64,000 bases of DNA. It comes from Doris montereyensis. Its lineage: Eukaryota; Mollusca; Gastropoda; Nudibranchia; Dorididae. The translations under genes and the position numbers were made by a program. The stretch is from the NCBI GenBank assembly GCA_037039925.1, contig JAXRKP010000397.1:105001-169000 (forward strand), in the 5' to 3' direction. The notes under the pieces were generated by a model, which was not told the origin of the DNA, made no database searches, and saw only the letters and a list, made by a program, of their open reading frames with translations. This document shows, piece after piece, positions 17,401-25,538 of this stretch (positions within the stretch are counted from its first letter, which is position 1; every line of letters begins with the position of its first letter).

Positions 17401-17851
17401 TGGCTGTAGGTAATGATCAATATCCTAAAGAACAAATCTTTTGTTTTATTCTTTTTGTTACTGTTTTACATAAGGGCACTCTCCTTGTTACAAAATGTGC
17501 AAAATATTATCAGTGAGTAAACATTCAAATGATCAAATCATCAAATAATTTCCCATGTGTTAAAAATTAGAGCAAGAAAAATAGAAGGAAAGAAATATTA
17601 AAATATCAAATAAATTTTAAATATTAATTAAAGAATAATAAAATAAAATAAATAAATACATCAAACAGCTCAATAAAAATGACATAATCAAGATATAAAG
17701 TAGTGTTTTAGGTTAAAAAAATTGCGACATGAAACTGACTACTCACAGCCAACTCATCTTCTTCTTTTGATTTCAGTGGAACTCTTTCTCCTCTTAGTTG
17801 ACTGTTCACTTTTTGCAGCAAAGCTTTTGCATTTGTACGTCCAGCTGGCAT
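8355..17851 (-). CDS. C19orf44: C19orf44 homologue (DUF4614-type protein), ten exons
   Basis: Uncharacterised, mostly disordered protein; no function is assigned here. Exons, 5' to 3': 17747-17851, 16926-17196, 15886-16215, 14847-14971, 14197-14437, 12515-12971, 11366-11552, 10208-10395, 9101-9262, 8355-8492. Recognition rests on blocks remembered from the human protein: FLKKK motifs (human RFLKKKQ; here NKFLKKKK and NKFLKKKG), DISSLLPA (human LSLDDLAPA), DDYSETF (human AYSEDFE), VDPTPI with a shifted VIDADALE (human [20 protein letters not shown]), VLALQDMM (human VLALHDVL), FQYTTLEDTKE (human FHYHTLEEAKE) and TFDEAL (human TMEDAL). The last four form the conserved C-terminus. The start MPAGRTNAKALLQKVNSQLR is the only ATG in a phase-compatible first exon. 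Exons 5 to 9 need small indel corrections; exons 1 to 4 read cleanly. Confidence 0.85.
9101..9262 (-). CDS. C19orf44: C19orf44 homologue, exon 9
   Basis: 162 nt, acceptor CGCCTCCAAG, donor GTGATG. It encodes ALTA, then NVLALQDMMRSQLHL and, after a shift, KSFMEIQGRIYKSCLDGLSD and FQYTTLEDTKE. This is the best-conserved segment and corresponds to human ALTAYSPAVLALHDVL through HTLEEAKE. Confidence 0.75.
9325..9400 (+). mobile_element. Partial copy of the short inverted-repeat element
   Basis: Shares the left end (CTTTGTATCCC) and the core CTCATGGATTCATTGACAAT with the complete element at 11690-11837. It lacks the right inverted repeat and sits just upstream of exon 9. Confidence 0.55.
10208..10395 (-). 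CDS. C19orf44: C19orf44 homologue, exon 8
   Basis: 188 nt, incoming phase 2 agrees with exon 7. It encodes SDKRKGRRRVVVK, then after a shift in an A run DGYGYTHHYN, CVDPTPI and, after another shift, VIDADALE. It matches the human VDPTPI...ISADAIEAL region. Confidence 0.65.
10400..10675. repeat. Minisatellite of about 35 bp in a C19orf44-homologue intron
   Basis: About eight degenerate units near AATTCATAAATAAATTGTTT then AACACATTGTGTGT. It starts within a few bases of the exon 8 acceptor. Confidence 0.75.
10963..11250 (+). repeat. SINE family A, copy 3
   Basis: Box A region GTGTCAGTGGCCTATTGGTT, box B GGTTCAAATCCTAGC, the usual body and tail GGCTTTGAAGGAAC. It lies in the intron between exons 7 and 8 of the C19orf44 homologue, antisense to it. 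Confidence 0.8.
11366..11552 (-). CDS. C19orf44: C19orf44 homologue, exon 7
   Basis: 187 nt. It begins in phase with exon 6 (DSDRASLSLAKSVSYSADDS), then shifts by one base near 11458 to DDYSETFISDSETVNHRRSH. The donor is GTAAAG. The acceptor (GTGAAAG) has a poor pyrimidine tract, so the 5' edge is uncertain. Confidence 0.6.
11690..11837. mobile_element. 148-bp MITE-like element with terminal inverted repeats
   Basis: The left end AATGTTTTTCTTTTCTTTTT continues into GTATCCCCAA. It is mirrored at the right end by TTGGGGATACAAAAGAAAAG and AAAACATT, about 30 bp with only single-base length differences. No coding sequence. A partial copy is at 9325-9400. Confidence 0.65.
12075..12375. repeat. 24-bp minisatellite
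   Basis: About 12 units near CATGTTTAGTGTGTAAATTT followed by CTTC, in the intron after exon 6 of the C19orf44 homologue. Confidence 0.8.
12515..12971 (-). CDS. C19orf44: C19orf44 homologue, exon 6 (frame changes)
   Basis: 457 nt between CTCTTTCAG and GTAACT. Coding pieces in different frames are NLMDISSLLPADSG, a lysine-rich run (KKPKKAKSQAKSKSTSSFAF), FFESLGIQMIDDIDVLDANV, and SASEIITELGGRSAAAQKSM at the donor. At least two indels and an in-frame TAA at 12809-12811 break the reading. Confidence 0.6.
13062..13310 (-). repeat. SINE family C, copy 2
   Basis: Shares TACAGTACAGCAATCTGTTA, GACAAGATATTCCTCTATTT and CACCTGAGTTGAGTGAGGAA with the copy at 6.6 kb. It lies directly beside a reverse SINE A. 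Confidence 0.65.
13356..13639 (-). repeat. SINE family A, copy 4 (reverse)
   Basis: Reverse copy. The tail lies at the left (AAGTTCCTTTAAAGCCATTA), the body contains GGAACAATGTCGAAAC, and box B is seen as its complement in GAATTCGAACCTGGGAC. It is adjacent to SINE C copy 2. Confidence 0.75.
13640..14196. other. Intron sequence of the C19orf44 homologue
   Basis: Intron between exons 5 and 6. I see no further element apart from short C runs near 13908. Confidence 0.4.
14197..14437 (-). CDS. C19orf44: C19orf44 homologue, exon 5 (one extra base)
   Basis: 241 nt. It starts with KLVTKKQQKWRKKSPSPSGR and SPSP repeats, then changes frame at a CCCC run near 14309 to RSQSQDSDLVESMASEILEI. Removing one C gives 240 nt and phase 0 to 0 with a GTATGT donor. 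Confidence 0.65.
14847..14971 (-). CDS. C19orf44: C19orf44 homologue, exon 4
   Basis: 125 nt, phase 1 to 0, acceptor TTATCAG, donor GTGAGC. It encodes TKGEIVRTLGSVYLTSEEES followed by LAEFIHGLSASES. It lies where the human protein has an EEEMKVLLGSLMDSS block. Confidence 0.7.
15886..16215 (-). CDS. C19orf44: C19orf44 homologue, exon 3
   Basis: 330 nt, phase 1 to 1, donor GTAAGA. It is serine-rich (SGDSESEESFRGSEVGKRPG) with a second FLKKK motif (GNKFLKKKGVPDESK). It reads open throughout. Confidence 0.75.
16926..17196 (-). CDS. C19orf44: C19orf44 homologue, exon 2
   Basis: 271 nt, phase 0 to 1, donor GTAAAT. It encodes VYLQSITQKTQQAKTVGFEE, a GQRPASPALSSNKFLKKKK block and an acidic DSDDERNDHD segment. 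Confidence 0.75.
17747..17851 (-). CDS. C19orf44: C19orf44 homologue, exon 1
   Basis: 105 nt, 35 codons, phase 0 to 0, from ATG to a GTGAGT donor. It encodes MPAGRTNAKALLQKVNSQLR and then a charged stretch ending KSKEEDELA. Confidence 0.75.
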
Positions 17852-18820
17852 TCTGATACCATTCAGATGTCACATTATGTGCTTGGCTGACAAGGAAAAT
17901 GAAAGAAAATATAATTGTATACAATGTGTACACTCAGGGACATATAAATCACATCCCTAATACTGATTTAGATTAGATTTCATATACAGTGGTCTCCGCA
18001 TAAGAGGCCATCCCTGGGGAGACAACAAAAAGTAGCCTCTTAGCCAGAAAGTATCTTAAGGGGGAGAAGTGTCTCTTGAAGTGATTTATTTTGCTTTTGA
18101 GTGTGGGTTTTTCCATTAAGTATATAATATATGAGTAAATGTTAAAATATATTCCTCCTAGATCTATATCATCGAAACATTCATAGCGTCATTGGTTGCC
18201 ATGGAAATAGCCACCATCTTGTTATGAATAAAATCACTCAAAACCTGTGCAGATCGTTTTTTTTCCATTCAATGTCTAAAGAATGACGTTGACTTTTTAA
18301 GATATTTTGGATGGGATTTTTATGAATTTTTGAAAATAACATATATTTATCATTTAATGCAAAAATGGCATTTTCCTCAAAGAGTTTACAAGATATTAAA
18401 AAACCTGACGCCCTTCTACTTACACTGACAGGAAGAACATGAGTGCTAAATATTATACAAATCGGTCGATAAATGATGTGGAGGAGATAAAAATTTAGGG
18501 GGAAAATACAAATACAGAAAATAACACGAAAAAAGATGCTTCAAACCGGTTGCCCTTCTTGTAGCAGCCCCTTACTCTTTCCACAGTCTCTGGCATTGTT
18601 ACTAATGTAAAGAGGATTGTAAATCTAGGTTTCGATGAGCACGTGTTTAGAAACACACCAACCAGCAACGCTGCCTTTCACTTTTTACTTCACTCAGCGC
18701 TAGGCCAAATTGGCGTGCAATGTTGTTAACAGTCAAGCCAAACTAATGTCGCCACATTAAGCGATTAGCTGGCACATTTCACAGGTTTTCAGTGCCATCT
18801 TCTCAGTCAGTGTTCTCATT
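17852..18820. other. Intergenic region upstream of the C19orf44 homologue
   Basis: Contains the 5' UTR or promoter of the minus-strand gene. I cannot place a transcription start. TATACAGTGGTCTCCGCATA at about 17987 resembles the end of a DNA transposon but has no partner that I found. Confidence 0.35.
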
Positions 18821-18823
18821 TTT

Positions 18824-20238
18824 ACCTAGAGTCAAGTCGCCAGTACTCGCACACGCCCATCTCTCGCACACTTCGTGCTTTCGCGTCGATTGTTACCGAA
18901 ATTACGCTGTTTTCCCCGCCACCATGTATCGCACATACACAGTTATCCTTTCCCTTCGCTTCCTACCTATTTTTGAGACGACACGTCCTTATCTGCTATA
19001 TTTTTTACAAGAAAATCTTCGCGTATCGAGAAGTAAGCAAGAACATCCGCCATTTTATTTTTCGCTAGTGGGCCCTGTAACTTTACTTAGTGATATGGAA
19101 TTATGGGAATAATTCTATATTTAGTTTTTGTTGTTGAGAATGACTGGAAAATCCCTTCTATATTTAACTATGCCTTGGAATGCCACGTGTTCGTAGCTAT
19201 TATGCTGTTTATGGGACTGTGCGAAAGGGGGATCAGTTTTCTATAGGAGTGCCACTAGTCGCACAGCGCCCAACTCTCACTCATATTTGAGTAAATTGAG
19301 TAGTAAAGCATAATACGATGCTGACTACGGCTATTTTTTGTGGGGCTTTTAAACTACGTTTTGCTGAGAGAGAGAAAGAGAGTTCATATTTTAATTTTTG
19401 AGTAACAAAACTGATTAACAAATCTTTCACTTTCAGAAATGACTTCAACTATAAAATTTCACCTAAAGAATATAAAATATTCTGAGTTGAGGTGAGAAAG
19501 ACAGTGAATTTTGTGAAAAGATTGGCTGCGATTGTGGGAGGTGGTTTCACATAGGTTGTCTGAAGGATGCAAGTTTGCAAGGGATGAGCATGAATGAGAT
19601 TGAAAAAATAACATGTTTGTGAAAGTTGTTTAAAAGTATTATCATAAATAAAATCATGACTTGTATATCCAACATTTGTTTCTCAGTTCTTCTGTTTTAC
19701 ACTACAGTGTGTGACTGCTGTCTGTGCGACATCATGTGTTTTAATTAAGGTGTCAGAGAGTGAGTGGGTAACTGCTGGCGCTTAGCTGAGTGACATGAGT
19801 AAATTAATTGTGAGTAAATTAATTGTGAGAGGGTTATGGAACTGTTTTGGGGTGAGTTAGCCATTGTTAGCAATGAAACAACTCTCAAAGCTTTTAACTG
19901 AGCTAAATTGTATCAAAACTTTGGATTTGATCATAAATCGGGGTCATTTACAGTGCACTTTGAGACTGTGCGAGTGCCGGAGCACAGGCTGTGCGACTTC
20001 AGGCAACTCTCAAGTTTGGCGTGTGAGATGGGGGAACCATAATGGTCGTGCGAAAAAGGGTCGTGGAAGTAAAGTCAATCACACAATGGGCTCGACACGC
20101 CACCTCTCGCTCAGGAAAAGATAACTCTTAAACATGGTAGCATCAAATTCAGGATCAAGCACAAAGAGCTTAAGTTACAAGAGTGACATGCCCCTTCCGA
20201 CCTTTAGTGTGCGAGTGCTGGGGACTTCACTCTAGATC
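18824..20238. mobile_element. Possible 1.4-kb element with 31-bp imperfect inverted ends
   Basis: The left end (18824-18854) and the reverse complement of the right end (20207-20237) match at 27 of 31 positions around GTGTGCGAG and GACTT. The word TGTGCGA recurs inside in both orientations (near 18870, 19216, 19967 and 19989). No transposase was recognised; the 106-codon frame at 18792-19112 has no familiar features. Confidence 0.35.
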
Positions 20239-20239
20239 T

Positions 20240-20640
20240 ACCTTCGCCTACAAAATATTTTGTAACAAAACAATTATATGTCATATATGGATATTTTCTG
20301 TCATAAACTTTTAGATAAATGATCGTTCTATCCAAATACATAAAGAACAGAAAATCAACACTTGAAGACTTAAAAGTAGGATGGCGATGTGGGTTATTTT
20401 CAATGGTAGTTATTTCAAAAATAATCTTTATTTAGAAAATCTACCGTTGCAATGCTAAATAAAAGAGCTTGACTCTTGGTTCTGGAGAGAGAAAATAAAA
20501 AAATAAATAAGTTTTTATTTCCATTCTTGAATCATAAGACTTACTTCATTTACGATAAAACTTGGTTGTTAGCCGGAAGTTTATAAATCTTTTCTAAAGA
20601 TGGGGAGATAAGTGTAGTTTGTGAGTAGAAAAATTGAGAG
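20240..20640. other. Unassigned AT-rich spacer
   Basis: Short spacer between the inverted-repeat region and the calreticulin promoter. I see no gene or clear repeat in it. Confidence 0.4.
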
Positions 20641-20749
20641 TCGTTTCCCCTGTATCACTTTTCCCTCGTTTCCGCACTTTTCCGCAACACTTCGGCCTGC
20701 TACGTGAATTCATGTTGAGCGGACACGCGGGGTCTTCCGACTCTCAGCG

Positions 20750-20768
20750 CGTGGTGGACTCCCATTGG
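20750..20768 (-). promoter_or_regulatory. ER stress response element (ERSE)
   Basis: CGTGG, nine bases, then ATTGG: a perfect inverted CCAAT-N9-CCACG. In mammals this element binds NF-Y and ATF6/XBP1 and drives chaperone genes, including calreticulin, in the unfolded-protein response. It lies about 150 bp upstream of the ATG. Confidence 0.75.
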
Positions 20769-20814
20769 TGCGGATGTTAACTTAGTATCCAATCGCAAGC
20801 GGACAGTTGTCGGA

Positions 20815-20824
20815 GTCACGTGAC
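20815..20824. promoter_or_regulatory. Palindromic E-box GTCACGTGAC
   Basis: A ten-base perfect palindrome identical to the CLEAR-type E-box bound by MiT/TFE factors in vertebrates, and also a good USF site. It lies about 90 bp upstream of the calreticulin ATG, between the ERSE and the TATA-like stretch. Binding is inferred only from the motif. Confidence 0.45.
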
Positions 20825-20915
20825 GAAACGCCGGCGTATTTATTTATCGGTGTAAGACCGTGTTTTTCACTTGTAGGTGTTTTGGAAGTTACCAAAGAAC
20901 CACTGTCCAGTCAAA

Positions 20916-20997
20916 ATGAAAACTGTTTTGTTGCTTCTTGCCCTTGTGGGCATTGCATTTTGTGATCCTACTGTTTACCTCAAAGAAGAATTCACAT
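20916..20997 (+). CDS. CALR: Calreticulin exon 1
   Basis: 82 nt, phase 0 to 1. It carries the signal peptide and the mature start [11 protein letters not shown]. The donor is GTGAGT. Confidence 0.93.
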
Positions 20998-23900
20998 GTG
21001 AGTTTATTAATATGTATTTGATTGGAAAATAAGCTAGAAATTCAGATCCACTTCGACATATCCAACGTCCGCTAATGTGACATTGCATGCATGCACGGTG
21101 GTTTATGACTAGACCAACCCCACGAGCTTCATATTTATAAACCCCCTTGCTAAGAAGTGCGATAAGTTTGCTTTGATCATAAATCTAATTAGATACTTTT
21201 TCCTATCCTTAATATACGTGGATTTGCATTTGCACGTCTACCTACATTAAGAAAGCTGTTATTACACTGGTATCTAACCAAACGTTCTCAGTTTCTGCAC
21301 GTTTTTGGAATACAGCGGTTTATTACCAAGACCAACTTTTGGGGGCACCGGTATAGAATAGACTAGATTAGATCTGGTCAAAATATAATTTCACGAGTCG
21401 CAAGCATCTTATTTTAATTTGAGCCTTAATTTAAGCAGTCCACGTAGATTTTGGGCAGAATGGTGAAGACCCCCTCTCCCAATCCCTTTTGACTGCTTTC
21501 TAATTAATTACTGCTACTGTCAAAATAAAGTCCAGACATCAGCAGTCCATATTGGTTGAAAAAGGGTAGTTTTCTGAATTTCTATTTTGTAAAATGTTAG
21601 AGGCATGGCTTTTATATAGATTTACAAGTTTTGAAATCATATTTCCTTCCATTCTACAGCTGACTGGGAAGACAGATGGATTCAGTCAAAGCACAAATCA
21701 GATCTTGGAAAATTTGTCTTGACTGCCGGAAAATTTTATGGAGACGCTGAAGCTGACAAAGGTAAATTGATTGATGGAATCAATATTTTAGCTTTGAATG
21801 TTCTGAATTAAAATTGGTTTTCATCTTCATGGTTTTGGAGGGCATGTAAAGGGATTCCACTTTTTATTTACGATTTCTTTCTATGTGGTGTTTTTTGCTT
21901 TGAGGGGTTGCCTTCCACTGACTAATGTGATATAAAATTTAATTTTCCCATACTGTTTTCTTCTTTTCAGGAATTCAGACTTCCCAGGATGCCCGCTTCT
22001 ATGGAATGTCAACTAGATTTGACAAATTCAGCAATGAGGACAAAGATCTTGTTATTCAGTTCACTGTGAAACACGAGCAGAACATTGACTGTGGTGGTGG
22101 CTATGTGAAGGTCTTCCTAGCGATCTTGATCAATCAGATATGCATGGAGATACTCCCTATAATATTATGTTTGGTAAGATAAGCTAATGCTCTTTATTTA
22201 GGTTTTTATTTTATTGCAGTTGTTGAGTGGACACAAATTTCTTTACCTTTCATTTTACTACTTAATTGATTTTTTTCAAAAGTTAACCATATAATATTAT
22301 CATATGTGTTATGGGGGTATTCCAATTGTTTTGAAATGTAGATCAAAATTGTATTGTATAGTATTAGTATGCTTGCTAAAATGTTTGGTGTAATATACGC
22401 TGTTTTTGATTCTACTTTTGTTAGTTTTTTGCTTAGAAGATTTGCTTAAATTTGTTCTGTAGTTACAGTTTATTCTCTTCATCAAGATATGTCAGAACAG
22501 CTGTATCGCGTGAAACTTGTTTATTGTCACCAAGCCGTGCCCAAGCATGGAGAGTTATTTCAACTCATTGGTTTATTTCAACTCATTGGTTTTTTCTCTT
22601 TACCGTCCCTAACTTTCGTTTACTCTTTTGCATATCTTTCGTCTTCTCTTTCTTTTTATTTCTTTGCATCATGCTTTCAACCCCTTTCTTTTCTCTCTCT
22701 CCTCTCTCTCTCTCTCTATTCTCCTAACTGAATATTGATTTATTGTCCACAGGACCTGATATTTGCGGACCTGGCACCAAGAAAGTGCATGTCATTTTCA
22801 CCTACAAGGGCAAGAATCTACTCATTAAGAAAGACATCCGTTGCAAGGTATGTTGAAGATTTATCACTCACAGGAACTGATGGGTTTTGTATAATGTATT
22901 GTAATTCTCAAGGGTTTACTTTCTCTATTGCTGTTGATTGGGTAAAGGGATGAGCATGCTTTTCTGAAACCTTTTTCTTTACCTTTTGCTGCCATTTAAA
23001 ATGTTAAATCAATCATTCTTAGACTAAAGAAATGTTATTTTAATTTGAAGTTTGATATATTATGCCTTAGTCTTTTGTATATATATGGGAACAATCTTTT
23101 GTTTTTCTTCAGGATGATGTCTTTACCCATCTGTACACACTCATTGTGAAACCAGACAACACCTACATTGTGAAGATTGACAACGAAAAAAGTGGAAAGT
23201 GGTAGTTTAGAGGAGGATTGGGACTTCCTTGCCCCTAAGAAAATCCCTGTAAGTAGCTGGTTGTTGGCTTGTTGTTGATTGCCAACTATTACACTTTAGT
23301 TATTTGTAGCCAAACTGCTGTGATGCATGTCATGTTTGAAGATGTGAAATAATCAAAAGCTAAAATTAAGGGATTGTCATTTTAGAATGGTTAATTTTAA
23401 CATGATCAGACTTCAACTGATATGAATATGAGTGAGCGATTTTGGGATATGTTGGAATTAAATTAGGCTTCTCAACATAGGCTTAAAAGGATATGACTTG
23501 AAATTACCTCTGAAAGGTATAATGAGATGTTTTAACTCGACCCAAATGGATGGTTTTTATTTGTGTAGTATGTTCGAATTGCTCAGACGTTTTATTCATT
23601 TTGTCAAATTGTGCAGCTGTTTGTCTGATTAAGGTGAGGGAAAGGGGGTGGTCCTTGTTCAGTTTGCATTCCATTCATTTTTTGCTGTTATTTGATTTAC
23701 ATGAATATGGGGGGGTGATACATTCTTCCCTTGTATTTGTCAAAACTATAAATAACGTGAAATATTGAAAGGCCAAAGGAGAACTAAGTTTCTTAAAGCC
23801 AAGAGATTGAACTAGAACATTATTTAGTTTTGTCATTATTTTTTCTGAAAACAAGGATCCCGATGCAAAGAAACCTGATGACTGGGATGAGAATGAGAAG

Positions 23901-25538
23901 ATCGATGATCCCGAGGACACCAAACCAGAAGGCTGGGACAAACCAGAGCACATTGCTGACCCTGATGCCAAGAAGCCTGATGACTGGGATGATGAGATGG
24001 ACGGAGAATGGGAACCCCAATGATTGATAACCCAGAATACAAGGTAAGCTGTCAAGTCATGATAGAGCCTCTGTGTCATTCTGTCTCTCTATGTGTGTTT
24101 GTGTGTGTGTGTGTCTCTCTCTCTCTCTCTCCCTCTCTCTCTCTGTCTCTCTCTCTCTCTTTTTCTCTCTCTAGCTTTCTAGTGTGAGTATACTGATGAC
24201 CTTCAATGTGTGTTGCCTATAGGACACATTCATTGTGAATGTGAAACTTTCTTTTGGGGGGGGTCATTTTACATATATCTCGCTTTTTGGTGTTAAATTT
24301 TGTTGAATAACATGGTTTTTTTTCAATGATTACATCATAATGATTTCTTTAATTTTAAAACATGGGTCTCTGTTACCGTATATTTTGTGCCTTAACATAT
24401 TGTTCATATCTTTTTTTTTCAACAGGGCGAATGGAAACCCAAGCAGATTGACAACCCCAATACAAAGGCAAATGGGTCCATCCTGAGATTGATAACCCTG
24501 AGTACGAAGCTGATGAGAAGCTCTATTCTTACTCTGACATTGGTGCTATTGGGTTCGATTTGTGGCAGGTGAGCCTATGCTCTTTTACACTCTTACAATT
24601 GAATAATGTGCATAAGTTAGGAGATACAAGTTTTAGCTGCACTAAAGAGATTGAAACACGAAGATTGAACAATTTTTTACAACAAAAAATAATGCATGTG
24701 AAGTGATAGAGCTTCTCCTTTTAGATCATATTATTTAACTACATAACACAAAATCTGTTGGTGTCTTAGTGGTTAGGCTGCTGGACTTTAGGTCTGTGGT
24801 TCAAATCCTTAGAAAAGACATTGAACATGAATTGTCCCCACTCGACCCAGCTGAAAATGGGTACCAGCACCGGCTTGGGAGTAAAAATCTGCGACAGACA
24901 CAGAGTGTGTCCAGGAAGTGATTATCATCACCTCTTCGACTTCACACTATTGAAACTGCAGTTAGGTCCGGCTTCATGGGCCGTATAATGGCTTTGAAGT
25001 TAAGGAAGTATTCAAAAGAATCAGAGCTGTAGAGCAAAATTTGTTATGTCCAGGAAATTTAGATTGTTGCCTACATCTTCAGTTGTTATACGAGTTCAAA
25101 TAATATAGTGTAGTAAATCTAAAAGGTCTTCATCTGTATTGGGCATTGGTTGGTCGTTGCTTTCCAACGATTTCATTAATGAATTAGACCTTTAGTTCCC
25201 ATTCATTCTACAAAAGCGATATTCATATATGGGTATGATTGTTTTCTTTTCATAGGTTAAAGCAGGAACTATCTTTGACAACGTTCTGATCACCGATGAT
25301 GTTGACTTTGCAAAAGAATTTGGTGATTCTACATGGGGAAAGACAAAGGACCCAGAAAAGAAGATGAAGGATGCTCAGGATGAGGAAGAAAGAAAAACCC
25401 GTGAAGAGGAAGAGAAGAAGAGAAAGGATGAGGAAGATTCCACTAAAGATGGTGCTGATGAGGATGCCGATGATGAAGATGAAGAGGAAAACCCCGGATG
25501 AATCCGAGGAAGATGTTCATGAAAAAGACGAGTTGTAG
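20916..25538 (+). CDS. CALR: Calreticulin, eight exons
   Basis: ER-lumen calcium-binding lectin chaperone that retains monoglucosylated glycoproteins. Exons: 20916-20997, 21660-21761, 21971-22173, 22753-22847, 23113-23248, 23856-24043, 24426-24568, 25256-25538. After frame repair it is about 410 residues, the normal family length. Signal peptide [16 protein letters not shown] (1-16). N-domain with family signatures [16 protein letters not shown] (about 95-110, with the disulfide-type Cys) and IMFGPDICG (about 127-135). P-domain (about 205-300) with three [15 protein letters not shown] and three GEWxPxxIDNPxY-type repeats. Acidic C-domain and terminal HEKDEL, giving KDEL retrieval. All introns are GT-AG with consistent phases. 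Five one-base errors break the frame: 22116-22117, the A run at 23186-23191, CCCC at 24015-24018, CCCC at 24455-24458, and the A/C run at 25488-25495. Confidence 0.97.
21660..21761 (+). CDS. CALR: Calreticulin exon 2
   Basis: 102 nt, phase 1 to 1. It encodes [20 protein letters not shown] and [14 protein letters not shown]. Confidence 0.95.
21971..22173 (+). CDS. CALR: Calreticulin exon 3 (one base missing)
   Basis: 203 nt; 204 are needed for phase 1 to 1. It contains signature 1. The frame breaks right after KVF, where a proline codon (CCT) has lost a C at about 22116; downstream [18 protein letters not shown] reads normally. Confidence 0.95.
22753..22847 (+). CDS. CALR: Calreticulin exon 4
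   Basis: 95 nt, phase 1 to 0. It encodes [20 protein letters not shown], completing signature 2 across the intron, then [12 protein letters not shown]. Confidence 0.95.
23113..23248 (+). CDS. CALR: Calreticulin exon 5 (one base extra)
   Basis: 136 nt; 135 are expected for phase 0 to 0. One extra A in the run at 23186-23191 creates an early TAG. The corrected reading continues [18 protein letters not shown]. Confidence 0.95.
23856..24043 (+). CDS. CALR: Calreticulin exon 6, P-domain (one base missing)
   Basis: 188 nt; 189 are expected. It encodes the [18 protein letters not shown] and [19 protein letters not shown] repeats. A C is missing from the run at 24015-24018, before MIDNPEYK. Confidence 0.95.
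24085..24180. repeat. GT and CT microsatellites in calreticulin intron 6
   Basis: A short GT run followed by imperfect (CT)n. A smaller CT run is at 22690-22720 in intron 3. Confidence 0.85.
24426..24568 (+). CDS. CALR: Calreticulin exon 7, end of P-domain (one base missing)
   Basis: 143 nt; 144 are expected. It starts [11 protein letters not shown]; a C is missing at 24455-24458, then [20 protein letters not shown] and [16 protein letters not shown]. Confidence 0.95.
24759..25010 (+). repeat. SINE family A, copy 5, in calreticulin intron 7
   Basis: Head GTGTCTTAGTGGTTAGGCTG, box-B-like GTGGTTCAAATCC, body GGTACCAGCACCGGCTTGGG and tail ATAATGGCTTTGAAG. It lies in sense orientation. Confidence 0.75.
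25256..25538 (+). CDS. CALR: Calreticulin exon 8, acidic tail and KDEL
   Basis: 283 nt; 282 are expected. It encodes [20 protein letters not shown], a Lys/Glu-rich segment and a Glu/Asp tail. One extra base at 25488-25495 hides the end, which reads [13 protein letters not shown] and TAG when corrected. Confidence 0.95.

Larger units (their letters stand above)
20640..20915 (+). promoter_or_regulatory. Calreticulin promoter and 5' UTR
   Basis: A GC- and CpG-richer island just upstream of the calreticulin ATG. It holds an ER-stress element, a second CCAAT at 20790-20794, a GTCACGTGAC E-box and a TATTTATTTAT stretch at about 20838-20848 that could serve as a TATA-like box. The transcription start would then be near 20870. 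The 5' UTR is short, with ATG context CAAAATG. Confidence 0.6.

Noticed and set aside
18792..19112. 106-codon plus-strand frame
   Set aside because: No recognisable domain, no splice-phase support, and it begins inside a possible repeat end.
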